This document shows positions 42,201 through 50,507 of a DNA stretch of 64,000 bases, in pieces. The stretch's first letter is position 1. Every line of letters begins with the position of its first letter. Source of the DNA: BQOK01 sp048388525. GTDB taxonomy: Bacteria > Bacillota > Clostridia > Oscillospirales > Ruminococcaceae. The stretch lies in contig NZ_DBGCTQ010000038.1 in assembly GCF_048388525.1 (NCBI RefSeq), positions 1 through 64,000 on the forward strand, given 5' to 3'. A model generated the notes under the pieces. That model saw only the letters and a program-made list of their open reading frames with translations, had not been told where the DNA came from and made no database searches. The position numbers were made by a program, and so were the translations under genes.

Positions 42201-43835
42201 TCAGTCCACCTTCCACTCCCAGGTGGCCCAGTTCAAAAAGTTCGAGTCGGTGGGCTGCACGTTTTGAATGCGCTTGTTGTAGGCGAACAGGGTGTTGGGC
42301 GAATAGAGCATGGAAAGGTTGCAGATCTCGCGGAATTTCACCTGTTCCTCGTCATAAATGGCCTTGCGCGCCTCAAAGCTGGTGGCCTCCAGGCCCTTTT
42401 TCATCAGCTCGTAAAGGGTGGGGTCGGTGAGCAGCGAAAAGTTGGTGGAGGAGCCGGGCTCCAGCGCGGGCTTGTGGTCGTCCGGATCCGCCGCGGGGCT
42501 GGCCCCCACCAGGCCGAAATCTGTTTCGCCGTTCTGCATGGAGGACATCAGGGTCGGAAAGTCTACGCTCTGCAGCTTGATCTTCACCCCCACCTTTTCC
42601 AGGTCCTGCTGGATCAGCACAGCGCTGCGCTCGCGCACCTTGTTGCCGGTGGGCACCATCATGAGCAGCTCGCGGCCCGTATCCCAGCCGGCGTTTTCCA
42701 GCATCTGCTTTGCGGTCTCGGGGTCATACTCGGGGGGATAAACTTCCTTGTTGCAGTAGGGGTGGTTGGGGCCCCAGGGCGTGGCCAGGATCTGGCCCTC
42801 GCCCTTGAGCAGCTGATCCACGATGGTGCTGCGGTTGATGGCCATGTCGATGGCGCGGCGCACCTCGGCGGTCATATATTCGCGCTGGGTGTTGTACACC
42901 ATGTACTGGTAGGAGTAGTTCTCAATGGAAACGCAGTTCAGGTTTTCCTGCGCCTGGGCGGTCTCCCAGTCTTCCAGAGGAATGGCGGCCAGGCCGCTGC
43001 CCGCCAGGATGTCGATGTCGCCGCTCATCAGGCCGGCCACCAAATTGGCCGACTGGGTCACCCGGATCACCAGCTTGTCAAAATCGGGTTTGCCCAGGTG
43101 ATAGCTCTCGTTGCAGTCCAGCTGGATCTCTTCGCCGGCGATCGAGCTGCCGAACTTGAAGGGGCCGCTGCCGATGGGCGCCTCCCACAGGTCGGGTCCG
43201 TTCACCTCTTCCACGGTCTTGTCTTCCAGGATGTGCTTGGGCAGCACAAAGAAATTCTTATTGAACACGCCCAGAATGATCTCCGGGTCCATGGGGCGCT
43301 TCAGGTTGAATTTCACCTTGTTGCCCTCCAGCACCTCCACACCGATGGAATCGGCCGAGAGCTCGGCGCCGCTGTCGTCCACGCCCTCAAAGTAATTCAA
43401 AAAGGAACGCTTGGAGGAGTTGATGGCCGGGTCGCTCACCAGCTGCGCGGTAAAGGCCACGTCCTCGGCGGTCACAGGCTGGCCGTCGTGCCATTTGGCG
43501 TTTGGGTCAATGGTAAAGGTGATGGACTTCGCGTCCTCCCCCACCTCCCAGGCGGAGGCAAGGCGGGGTTCAAAGGTGTTGTCGCCCCGGTTGAACACCA
43601 GCCGGTCATACAGCTGGTCAAAGATCACGTCGCCATAATTGCTGGAGGTGTTGAAGGGCATCAGGGTCTCCCAGGTGGAGCTGATGGCCATGGTGACCAC
43701 CTTTTCGCCGGCAGGCTGCGCCGTGGTGGAAGAGGGGCCTCCGGCCGGGGTGGAGTCGGTGGGCGCCGCCGGGGGCGCGCAGGCGGTGAACATCAGCGCT
43801 GCCAGTAACGCTGCGAATATGGCTTTCAGTTTCAT
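42201..43835 (-). CDS. Oligopeptide-type ABC transporter substrate-binding lipoprotein
   Basis: This 544-aa family 5 solute-binding lipoprotein has a signal peptide with lipobox FTAC (Cys19), a Pro/Thr/Ser linker, the SBP_bac_5 opening (WETLMPFNTSSNYGDVIFDQ), the AKWHDGQPVTAEDVAFTAQL block, and a C-terminal domain with TPWGPNHPYCNKE. AAGGAGG precedes the ATG at 43835. It delivers cargo to the OppB/OppC-type permeases encoded just upstream. Size and family fit peptides, but the binding pocket cannot be read from sequence alone. Confidence 0.92.
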   Translation of the reverse strand: MKLKAIFAALLAALMFTACAPPAAPTDSTPAGGPSSTTAQPAGEKVVTMAISSTWETLMPFNTSSNYGDVIFDQLYDRLVFNRGDNTFEPRLASAWEVGEDAKSITFTIDPNAKWHDGQPVTAEDVAFTAQLVSDPAINSSKRSFLNYFEGVDDSGAELSADSIGVEVLEGNKVKFNLKRPMDPEIILGVFNKNFFVLPKHILEDKTVEEVNGPDLWEAPIGSGPFKFGSSIAGEEIQLDCNESYHLGKPDFDKLVIRVTQSANLVAGLMSGDIDILAGSGLAAIPLEDWETAQAQENLNCVSIENYSYQYMVYNTQREYMTAEVRRAIDMAINRSTIVDQLLKGEGQILATPWGPNHPYCNKEVYPPEYDPETAKQMLENAGWDTGRELLMMVPTGNKVRERSAVLIQQDLEKVGVKIKLQSVDFPTLMSSMQNGETDFGLVGASPAADPDDHKPALEPGSSTNFSLLTDPTLYELMKKGLEATSFEARKAIYDEEQVKFREICNLSMLYSPNTLFAYNKRIQNVQPTDSNFLNWATWEWKVD

Positions 43836-43916
43836 GGTCGTTTTTCCTCCTTAAATGTTTGGGGTCACGGTGTATCGTTCAGCCCCCTCCGGGGCGGGTG
43901 ACAAAGAGCGGCTTGC

Positions 43917-44798
43917 TCAGATCTTCATTTTGGGGTCCAGCGCGTCGCGCACGCCGTCGCCGAAAAAGTTGATGCTGAGCACGGTCAGGATCAGGCAGAT
44001 GCCGGGCGGCACCCACATCCATGGCCGGCTGGACAAAACGGTGATGGACTGCGCGTCATACATCATGTTGCCCCAGGACGCCTGCGGCGGCTGCACCCCC
44101 ATGCCCAGGAAGCTCAGGGCCGATTCCATAATAATTGCCTGGGCGGTGCGAAAGGTCATGGCGATGAGCACCGGGGTAAAGGCGTTGGGCAGGATGTATT
44201 TTAAAATGACTCCTGTGCTTTTTGTGCCGATGGCCCGGGCTGATTCCACATATTCCTTTTCGCGCACGGCCAGCACGTTGCCGTAAATGAGCCGGGCGAA
44301 CTGGGGCCAGCCCATCACGCCGATCACCAGCGTGACCGACCAGACCGAGGGCCCCACCACCGCCACCAGCACCAGGATCAGGATCATGGCCGGGAACGAC
44401 ATGAACACGTCCGCCACCCGCATGATGATGGTCTCGGGCCATTTGCGGAAGTAGCCTGCAATGAGCCCCAGCGGCACCCCAAAGCACAGGCTGATCAAGG
44501 TCGAGGCCAGGCCCACCATCAAAGAAACCCGCCCGCCGTATACCAGGCGCGCCAGCAGGTCGCGGCCCACATCGTCGGTTCCCAGCACATGCCCCGGCCC
44601 GGGCTGGGCGCCAAAGGCCAAAATGTCCGAAGTGTAGGGATCCAGATGCAGCAGCGGCGGCAGCACCGTTACCAGTAAAATCTCAAGCCCCAGGATGCAC
44701 AGGCCCGCCACCGCCAGCTTGTGGGCCGAAAAGCGCTCCAGCACGTTGCGGAAATAGGTCGCCTTTGCACTGCCCGCAGGGCTGTTTTTCTTGCTCAT
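43917..44798 (-). CDS. Oligopeptide-type ABC transporter permease (OppC-type)
   Basis: This 293-aa permease has an N-terminal cytoplasmic segment, six membrane helices, the family's HVLGTDDVGRDLLARLVYGG motif and the EAA loop EYVESARAIGTKSTGVILKY. It starts 18 bases after the OppB-type stop with AAAGGGG upstream. It belongs to the same transport complex as its neighbours. Confidence 0.92.
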   Translation of the reverse strand: MSKKNSPAGSAKATYFRNVLERFSAHKLAVAGLCILGLEILLVTVLPPLLHLDPYTSDILAFGAQPGPGHVLGTDDVGRDLLARLVYGGRVSLMVGLASTLISLCFGVPLGLIAGYFRKWPETIIMRVADVFMSFPAMILILVLVAVVGPSVWSVTLVIGVMGWPQFARLIYGNVLAVREKEYVESARAIGTKSTGVILKYILPNAFTPVLIAMTFRTAQAIIMESALSFLGMGVQPPQASWGNMMYDAQSITVLSSRPWMWVPPGICLILTVLSINFFGDGVRDALDPKMKI

Positions 44799-44816
44799 TC
44801 AAAAGCGCCCCTTTCC

Positions 44817-45773
44817 TTATTTGTAGCTGATGCGCGGGTCCAGCAGGCCATAGGTCAAATCCACCAGCAGGTTTCCCACCAGCACCACCGCGGCCACCAT
44901 GACCGTGATGCCCATGATCACAGGGTAATCCCGCGCATTGATGGACTGCACCATCAGCGAGCCGATGCCCGGCCAGTTGAAGATCTGCTCGGTCACAACC
45001 GCCCCGCCCACCAGCGCCGGGATGGACATGCCGATCTCGGTGACCACCGGGATGAGCGCGTTGCGCAGCCCATGGCGGTATACCACCGTGTTCCAGCGCA
45101 GGCCCTTGCTCTTGGCGGTGCGGATGTAATCCTCGCCCAGCACCTCCAACATGCTGCTGCGGGTAAAGCGGATCCAGCTGCCCATCTGCTGAAACGACAA
45201 TACCACCGTGGGCATGATCATGTGCCGCGCCAGCATGGCGTAGGTGCGCACGCCGGTGGTGTCGTACATGCCGCCCATGGGCAGAATGCCCAGCTTTACC
45301 ACGAACCAGTAGATAAAGATGAGCCCCACAAAAAAGTTCGGGGTGGCCGCCGTCAAAAACGACAGGCCCGAGGCGCTGTAATCCCACACGGAATAGGGCT
45401 TTTTTGCCGCCAGAATGCCCAGCGGCAGCGCCACCGCCAGCGAGAGCACCAGCGAGGAGCAGGTGAGCAGCAGGGTGGGCCCCAGCCGCTCGCCGATCAT
45501 GGTGAGCACCCCGCGGCCGGTGCGGTAGGAAAAGCCCAGATTGCCCTGCAAAAATTGCCCAAGCCAGGTAAAATACTGCACGATGACCGGCTGGTCCAGC
45601 CCCAGGGCCGTCTCCCGGCGGGCAATCTCCTCGGCGGTCATGCGCGGGTCGGCCAGCAGCATGTCCAGCGGGCTGCCCGGCGCCATGGAGGAAATGATAT
45701 ACGCCAGGATCGTGATGCCGAAAAAGGTGGGAATGGCGATCAGCAGGCGTTTTAAAACGTATTTTGTTTTCAT
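44817..45773 (-). CDS. Oligopeptide-type ABC transporter permease (OppB-type)
   Basis: This 318-aa permease has the OppB opening (KRLLIAIPTFFGITILAYII, then SSMAPGSP), LGLDQPVIVQYFTWLGQFLQ, NLGFSYRTGRGV, about six membrane helices and the EAA loop EDYIRTAKSKGLRWNTVVYR. It follows the GntR regulator by 57 bases, opening the transporter part of the operon. Confidence 0.93.
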   Translation of the reverse strand: MKTKYVLKRLLIAIPTFFGITILAYIISSMAPGSPLDMLLADPRMTAEEIARRETALGLDQPVIVQYFTWLGQFLQGNLGFSYRTGRGVLTMIGERLGPTLLLTCSSLVLSLAVALPLGILAAKKPYSVWDYSASGLSFLTAATPNFFVGLIFIYWFVVKLGILPMGGMYDTTGVRTYAMLARHMIMPTVVLSFQQMGSWIRFTRSSMLEVLGEDYIRTAKSKGLRWNTVVYRHGLRNALIPVVTEIGMSIPALVGGAVVTEQIFNWPGIGSLMVQSINARDYPVIMGITVMVAAVVLVGNLLVDLTYGLLDPRISYK

Positions 45774-45830
45774 GGCAGCTTCCCTTCTTTCCCCGCCGCC
45801 GGGCCCGGGGCCCGTGGGCGCGGCTCCCGG

Positions 45831-46514
45831 TCAGGGGCGGATGATCTCCTCTTCCATACAGGCGATGTCCTTGCGCAGCAGGGCCGCGGCGGTCTCGGTG
45901 TCACGGGCGCGCAGGGCCTCCAGAATGCGCTCGTGGGAAGTGGTGTCGGTGCGCTTGCTCTTCTCCCAAGAGTTGGTATAGTATTGCAGGGCCCCGCGGG
46001 AGAAAAAACGCAGAATCCCCACCAGCGTTTTATAGAGATACAGGTTCTGGCACTGCTTGCACAAAAGCAGATGAAAGCTCATGTTGTGCCGCCAGTGCTT
46101 GAGCACGTCCTTTTCCTCGGCCAGGTACGCCCCGGCCCGCACGTTTTCTTCCAGCTCAGCAAGCTGATCGTCCGTGATAAAGGGCACGGTGCGGCGCAGC
46201 GCGCTCTCCTCAATGATCAGGCGCAGCTCCTGCATGTCGCGGAACTGGCCCGGCGTGATGGGCACCACCTGGTAGCCGAAGCGCGGGATGTTTGTGAGCA
46301 CCCCCTCGTTGCACAGCTCTACCAGCGCCTCCCGCACGGGTGATTTGCTGGCCCCGTATTTTTCCATGAGCGTGCCCTCGTTGAGCACCGTGCCCGGCGG
46401 GTAAATGCCGGTGGTAATATCCTCAAAAATGCTCTCAGAGATCTGCTCCTTAATGGATTTTTTCTCCTCGCGGTCTGGTCGTGAAGCGTACACGCCGCTG
46501 CTCCCCTTTCCCAT
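45831..46514 (-). CDS. GntR family regulator (FCD/FadR-like)
   Basis: This 227-aa protein has a winged helix (ISESIFEDITTGIYPPGTVL, then LMEKYGASKSPVREALVEL) and a C-terminal all-helical FCD effector domain (MQELRLIIEESALRRTV; NMSFHLLLC, with the metal-binding His pattern). The ATG at 46514 directly abuts the URO-D stop and has a poor ribosome binding site; a GTG at 46493 has GGGGAG at good spacing and may be the true start. Lying inside the operon it probably regulates, its target may be the ATTAT/ATAAT repeat over the promoter at 47567-47607. Effectors of this class are usually small organic acids. Confidence 0.88.
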   Translation of the reverse strand: MGKGSSGVYASRPDREEKKSIKEQISESIFEDITTGIYPPGTVLNEGTLMEKYGASKSPVREALVELCNEGVLTNIPRFGYQVVPITPGQFRDMQELRLIIEESALRRTVPFITDDQLAELEENVRAGAYLAEEKDVLKHWRHNMSFHLLLCKQCQNLYLYKTLVGILRFFSRGALQYYTNSWEKSKRTDTTSHERILEALRARDTETAAALLRKDIACMEEEIIRP

Positions 46515-47474
46515 TTATTCCCGCGCCGCTTCCACGGCGGCGCGGATCAGGCTGTAATCAATGCCGGTGGGCAGCGTGCAGTCCGCCCCCAGGATGAACC
46601 CGGCGCGGCCGGCCTCCGCCATTGCCTGGCGGGCCTGCGCCTTTACCGCCTCGGCCGGGCCGTCCACCAGCACGGTGCCGGCGTGGTTGGCAAACCCGCC
46701 CATCACCGCGCACCCGCGGAACAGCTCCCGGCCCTGCCGCAGGGAAAACCCGGTCTCATATACGCCCCAGTTCACCACATCGGCCAGCGGGGCATAGCGG
46801 GCGTACCGCTCCATGTTCAAATTCTCCTTGCAGATATGCAGAATGGTGCGCCCCCCCGCGCGCTTCACGGTCTCCAGCACGGCGAGATCCAGCGGTTCAA
46901 TGTACTCGGCGAACTCCTCGTCGGTAAAAAAATGGCGCTCGCCGCCCAGGCTTGCAAAAAACACGCCGTCCATGCCCGCCTCCACATAGGCGCGCGCCAG
47001 CTGGCACAATACCTCGTTGATGCGCTTCATGGCGTCCAGCACGGGGGTCTTGTTTTCGCGCAGGTGCCCACACAGCATCTCCCGCACCTCGCGGTACCCA
47101 TAGCGGTGCTCAATGGGGTGGATGGCCGAGGCGCAGATGCCGTGCAGGGTCCCCACCCGGAAGGCCTCCGCCGGGCTCTCTTCCAGCAGGCGGCGGCACA
47201 GCTCCATCTGGCGCACCATAAAGCCGTCCTTCATGGAAAGGGTGCGCACCTGCGCCCAATCAGCGGGGCTGCGGATGGGCCCCATATCCGGGATCAGATT
47301 CTCGTTCATCAGCTTGAGCACATCCGTGTCGGTCTGCCGAAAAAAGTCAAGATGCTGCCGGATGGCCGCCTCGCCCGCGTTCTGGTCTTTCGGGAAGTGC
47401 ATGGAAAAGCAGGTGGGCACCGCATCCGGCTGGCAGCCGCGGATCGCCGCAAGCACGCGTTCCTTTTTGGTCAT
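46515..47474 (-). CDS. Uroporphyrinogen decarboxylase (URO-D) family protein
   Basis: This 319-aa TIM-barrel protein belongs to the URO-D/MtaA/CmuA superfamily, as seen from TKKERVLAAIRGCQPDAVPT at the start, the central AYVEAGMDGVFFASLGGERH segment and the C-terminal GFILGADCTLPTGIDYSLIR. Heme synthesis is unlikely, as no other heme gene is near. The relatives are methyltransferases that move methyl groups between corrinoid proteins and coenzymes or thiols, using a zinc site with His and Cys; HICKEN and GADCTLP offer candidate ligands. It is the first gene of the GntR/Opp/M20 operon, so it may act on a methylated product of the imported substrate. That role is a hypothesis. Confidence 0.82.
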   Translation of the reverse strand: MTKKERVLAAIRGCQPDAVPTCFSMHFPKDQNAGEAAIRQHLDFFRQTDTDVLKLMNENLIPDMGPIRSPADWAQVRTLSMKDGFMVRQMELCRRLLEESPAEAFRVGTLHGICASAIHPIEHRYGYREVREMLCGHLRENKTPVLDAMKRINEVLCQLARAYVEAGMDGVFFASLGGERHFFTDEEFAEYIEPLDLAVLETVKRAGGRTILHICKENLNMERYARYAPLADVVNWGVYETGFSLRQGRELFRGCAVMGGFANHAGTVLVDGPAEAVKAQARQAMAEAGRAGFILGADCTLPTGIDYSLIRAAVEAARE

Positions 47475-47566
47475 TTGTTTTTTCCTCGCTCTCGATTGAT
47501 CCGTTACGCCCCCGGAAGGGCGAAAACGATTTTGTTTTTCTGGTGCGTTCTCTAAGCGTATCAGTG

Positions 47567-47607
47567 ATTATACTAGAAATAATAGCACCTCTTTCCCGAG
47601 CTTTCAA
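47567..47607 (-). promoter_or_regulatory. Promoter of the URO-D/Opp/M20 operon with overlapping inverted repeat
   Basis: Read on the minus strand: -35 TTGAAA (47602-47607), 17-base spacer, -10 TATTAT (47579-47584). An inverted repeat ATTAT/ATAAT (47567-47583) covers the -10 and start site and is a candidate GntR operator. The rest of the gap 47608-47675 shows nothing. Confidence 0.55.
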
Positions 47608-47675
47608 TGGCCTACATCCACAAGCTTTTTCGACAAAATTCGTCCGCTTGCACAAACCTTAAGCTTTTTACACAG

Positions 47676-47720
47676 AAAACAGCCCTTTCGGTAAAACATT
47701 TTCACCGAAAGGGCTGTTTT
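47676..47720. terminator. Terminator of the rimO-pgsA unit
   Basis: A 17-bp perfect stem (AAAACAGCCCTTTCGGT with its complement at 47704-47720) with T and A runs on both flanks; it works for the minus-strand pgsA transcript. Confidence 0.8.
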
Positions 47721-47817
47721 AAAAAACCTTTCCTGCACCTGTTCCGGCCGCTCCCCCAGGGGGCCGAAGCATCGCCGCTAAACGCCGGCATTGGGCTGCC
47801 GGGCAGCAAGCGCCTTG

Positions 47818-48390
47818 TTATTTTGCGCGCATAAAACAGTCGCGGTTCTGCCACAGGTAGATCACGCCGGACAAAAGGGTCACCGCCGCCACCAGCCAGC
47901 ACAGCACATATCCCGCGATCTGGCTCAGGTAGACGCTCACGCCCACACTTCCCTGCCAGGCCTCCAGGGCCATGCCGAAGTAAAACACGATGATGGTGAG
48001 CATCTGCAGCACGGTCTTTACCTTGCCCCACAGGTTGGCGGCCACCACCCGGTTCTGCGCCGCTGCCAGCATGCGCACGCCGGACACCGCAAACTCCCGC
48101 GTCAGAATGATGACCAGGACCACCGGGCTGCAGGCGTTCATGGTCATCATGTACAAAAAGGCTGTGGTGGTGAGCAGCTTGTCGGCCAGGGGGTCGGCAA
48201 ATTTTCCAAAGTCAGTGACCATGTTCCACCTGCGGGCCAGGTAGCCGTCCAAAAAGTCGGTCAGGCTGGCAAGGGTGAATACCAACGCCGCCGCCAGCAT
48301 CCAGGCCGGGTGAAAGGGGTGGCTTGCACAGAACATAAAAACCGGAACCAGAGCGATGCGGGCCAGGGTAAGCTTGTTGGGCAGATTCAT
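47818..48390 (-). CDS. pgsA: CDP-diacylglycerol-glycerol-3-phosphate 3-phosphatidyltransferase
   Basis: PgsA makes phosphatidylglycerolphosphate, the first step to phosphatidylglycerol and cardiolipin, in the membrane. The 190-aa protein has the CDP-alcohol phosphotransferase signature DGYLARRWNMVTDFGKFADP followed by LADK, with all the conserved Asp and Gly residues, and about six membrane segments. The start at 48390 has GGAGGAG and lies 4 bases after the rimO stop, so the two are co-transcribed, an arrangement common in Firmicutes. Confidence 0.93.
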   Translation of the reverse strand: MNLPNKLTLARIALVPVFMFCASHPFHPAWMLAAALVFTLASLTDFLDGYLARRWNMVTDFGKFADPLADKLLTTTAFLYMMTMNACSPVVLVIILTREFAVSGVRMLAAAQNRVVAANLWGKVKTVLQMLTIIVFYFGMALEAWQGSVGVSVYLSQIAGYVLCWLVAAVTLLSGVIYLWQNRDCFMRAK

Positions 48391-48394
48391 GGCG

Positions 48395-49723
48395 TTACTC
48401 CTCCAAAATCGATCCGTACAGATCGTATAGGTCGCTCTCCTCAATATACACTTTGTAAAATTCGCCAGGATATAACGTTTTGTCGCTTTTTACACACACA
48501 TTTCCGTCGATCTCGGGGGCGTCGGCCGCCGAACGGCACAGGTACAAACCGCTCTCCTCGTCCACTCCGTCGCAGAGCACCTCGAGGGTGCGGCCCACCT
48601 TTTGGGCCAGGGCCCCGGCACTGATCTCTGCCTGGATACGCATAATGGCGTCGGCCCGGCGCTGCTTTTCCTCCTCCGGAACCTGGCCGGGCAGGGCGGC
48701 GGCCACCGTGTCCTCTTCGGGGCTGAAAGCAAAGCAGCCAAGCCGGTCGAACTTCGTCTGCCGCACAAAGCGGCACAGCTCGTCGAACTCGGCCTCGGTT
48801 TCCCCCGGGTAGCCCGCGATCAGGGTGGTGCGCAGGGTGATGCCGGGCACGCCGGCACGCAACCAGGCAATGGCGCTCTCCACCACCGCCCGGTCCCCCC
48901 GGCGGTTCATGGCTTTCAAAATACGGTCGCTGCAATGCTGGATGGGCAGATCCAGATACGGCACCACCTTTTCATTGCGGCGCAGCGCGGCAATGAATTC
49001 ATCCGTGATGCGCTCGGGGTAAGCGTACAGGATGCGGATCCAGCGGATTCCCTCCACCCGGTTCAGCTCGTCCAGCAGCTCGCAGATGCTGTTTTTGCCC
49101 CAGTCGCTGCCGTAAGCGGTGGGATCCTGCGCCACCAGTACCAGCTCCCTGACCCCCTCGCCTGCCAGCCAGCGGGCCTCGGCTACACAGTCGGCCAGCG
49201 GGCGGCTGCGCAGCGGGCCCCGGATGAGCGGGATGGCACAGTAATGGCAGCGGTTGTTGCAGCCCTCGGCGATCTTTAAGTAAGCGTAGTGGGCAGGGGT
49301 GCTGATGACCCTCTTGCCTCCCAGGGGCAGGTCTGTCTTGGGGCCATAGCATTCCTCGGGGCGGGCGGCAGGCCCGGCAAGCCGCTCCAGAATGGCGGGC
49401 AGCGCGGTGTTGGAGCCGATGCCCACCACCGCGTCCACCTCGGGTATTTCCTTCCGGATTTCGGCCTGGTAGCGCTCGGCCAGGCAGCCGGTCACCACCA
49501 CCTTGAGCGCCGGGTTGTGCTGTTTGTGGGCGCAGGCATCCAGAATATTCTCAATGGCCTCGGCCTTTGCACTCTCAATAAAGCCGCAGGTGTTCACGAT
49601 GATCACGTCCGCCTCAGCCAGGTCGGCGATGGTGGTGTGCCCTGCTTTCAGTAGCGCGTGGCACATCACGTCCGCGTCCACCTGGTTTTTGGGGCACCCC
49701 AACGAGATAAGGGCGATCTTCAA
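48395..49723 (-). CDS. rimO: Ribosomal protein S12 methylthiotransferase
   Basis: RimO is a radical-SAM enzyme that adds a methylthio group to an aspartate of ribosomal protein S12. The 442-aa protein has an N-terminal MTTase domain with three cysteines (LGCPKNQVD; VNTCGFIESAK; VTGCLAERY), the radical-SAM cluster motif CNNRCHYC, and a C-terminal TRAM domain. The start is a TTG at 49723 behind AAGGAGA. The sequence KNQVDADVM distinguishes RimO from MiaB. It is upstream of and next to pgsA. Confidence 0.95.
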   Translation of the reverse strand: MKIALISLGCPKNQVDADVMCHALLKAGHTTIADLAEADVIIVNTCGFIESAKAEAIENILDACAHKQHNPALKVVVTGCLAERYQAEIRKEIPEVDAVVGIGSNTALPAILERLAGPAARPEECYGPKTDLPLGGKRVISTPAHYAYLKIAEGCNNRCHYCAIPLIRGPLRSRPLADCVAEARWLAGEGVRELVLVAQDPTAYGSDWGKNSICELLDELNRVEGIRWIRILYAYPERITDEFIAALRRNEKVVPYLDLPIQHCSDRILKAMNRRGDRAVVESAIAWLRAGVPGITLRTTLIAGYPGETEAEFDELCRFVRQTKFDRLGCFAFSPEEDTVAAALPGQVPEEEKQRRADAIMRIQAEISAGALAQKVGRTLEVLCDGVDEESGLYLCRSAADAPEIDGNVCVKSDKTLYPGEFYKVYIEESDLYDLYGSILEE

Positions 49724-49765
49724 ATCCGTTTCTCCTTATGGTAAAGTTGATAAATTCAAAGCAAG

Positions 49766-49795
49766 GGGCGGAGGGCCGTTTCCGGCTCTCCGCCC
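49766..49795 (-). terminator. Terminator-like hairpin after recX
   Basis: Stem GGGCGGAGAGCC with GGCCCTCCGCCC (6-nt loop) on the minus strand, with only a weak T-rich tail (TTGCTTTG). It ends the recA-recX transcript before rimO. Confidence 0.6.
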
Positions 49796-49844
49796 TTTAT
49801 TGTAGCACGCTTGGGGGGCAAATGTCCAGCGCTGCCCCGCGCCC

Positions 49845-50501
49845 TCACTCCCCCGCGCCGGGGTTCTCCTGCTGCCAGCGCTCAATGGCCGCCCGCGCGT
49901 CCCGCAGCGAAAAGCCCCGCCGCGCCAGGGCGGCCAGCACGTTTTCCCGCTTCCCCTCGGCCAGCCTGCGGCCATAGCTCTTTTCCACAAGCCGCAGGGC
50001 CGCCGCCGCGTCGGGCGGCAGCTCCTCCCCGTCACACCCCGCGTCGTCGTAAAATTCAGCCAGCACCGCGTCCACGATGGCGCGGTCCACGCCTTTTCCC
50101 GCCAAATGCCGGGCGATCTGGCTGCGGGACTTGTTTTGCCCCAGCAGATATTTCGCCCTGTGCCGGGCAAACGCCTCGTCGTTCAACAGGCCCAGCTCGC
50201 CCATTTTCGCCACCGCCGCAGCCGCAGAGTGAGGGTCAAATTTCAGGCAGAGCTTGTCGTACAACTCGCCCGAGGCGTAGTCCCGCAGCGAGAGATACTC
50301 CAGCGCCTTATCCTTTGCCTTGCGGGTGTCGCTTTTGGCCCGCAGCTCGTCCAGCCCGGCCGGCTCAAACTCCCGGCCCTCCTCCAGGCGCTCCGCAAAA
50401 AAGGTCTCGCTGTCCACGCTGAACAAAAATTCTTCCCCGCAGAACAGGGCAAAACGCCCTCGTTTTGTCTGGCTGATGCGGGTGACCGTGATCGTTTCCA
50501 C
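49845..50501 (-). CDS. recX: RecA-modulating protein RecX
   Basis: RecX controls RecA filaments in homologous recombination. The 218-aa protein is formed of repeated three-helix units, seen as LEYLSLRDYASGELYDKLCL and the KMGELGLLNDEAFARHRAKY followed by LLGQNKSRSQIARHLAGKG block. The start is a GTG at 50501, 6 bases after the recA stop, with a weak ribosome binding site, suggesting coupled low-level translation after recA. Position downstream of recA is the usual one. Confidence 0.9.
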   Translation of the reverse strand: METITVTRISQTKRGRFALFCGEEFLFSVDSETFFAERLEEGREFEPAGLDELRAKSDTRKAKDKALEYLSLRDYASGELYDKLCLKFDPHSAAAAVAKMGELGLLNDEAFARHRAKYLLGQNKSRSQIARHLAGKGVDRAIVDAVLAEFYDDAGCDGEELPPDAAAALRLVEKSYGRRLAEGKRENVLAALARRGFSLRDARAAIERWQQENPGAGE

Positions 50502-50507
50502 GCCCGG

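Noticed and set aside
46515..47474. True HemE (heme synthesis) assignment for the URO-D-like gene
   Set aside because: The protein is shorter and divergent, and sits in a peptide-transport operon with no other heme gene, so a methyltransferase-like role is more likely.
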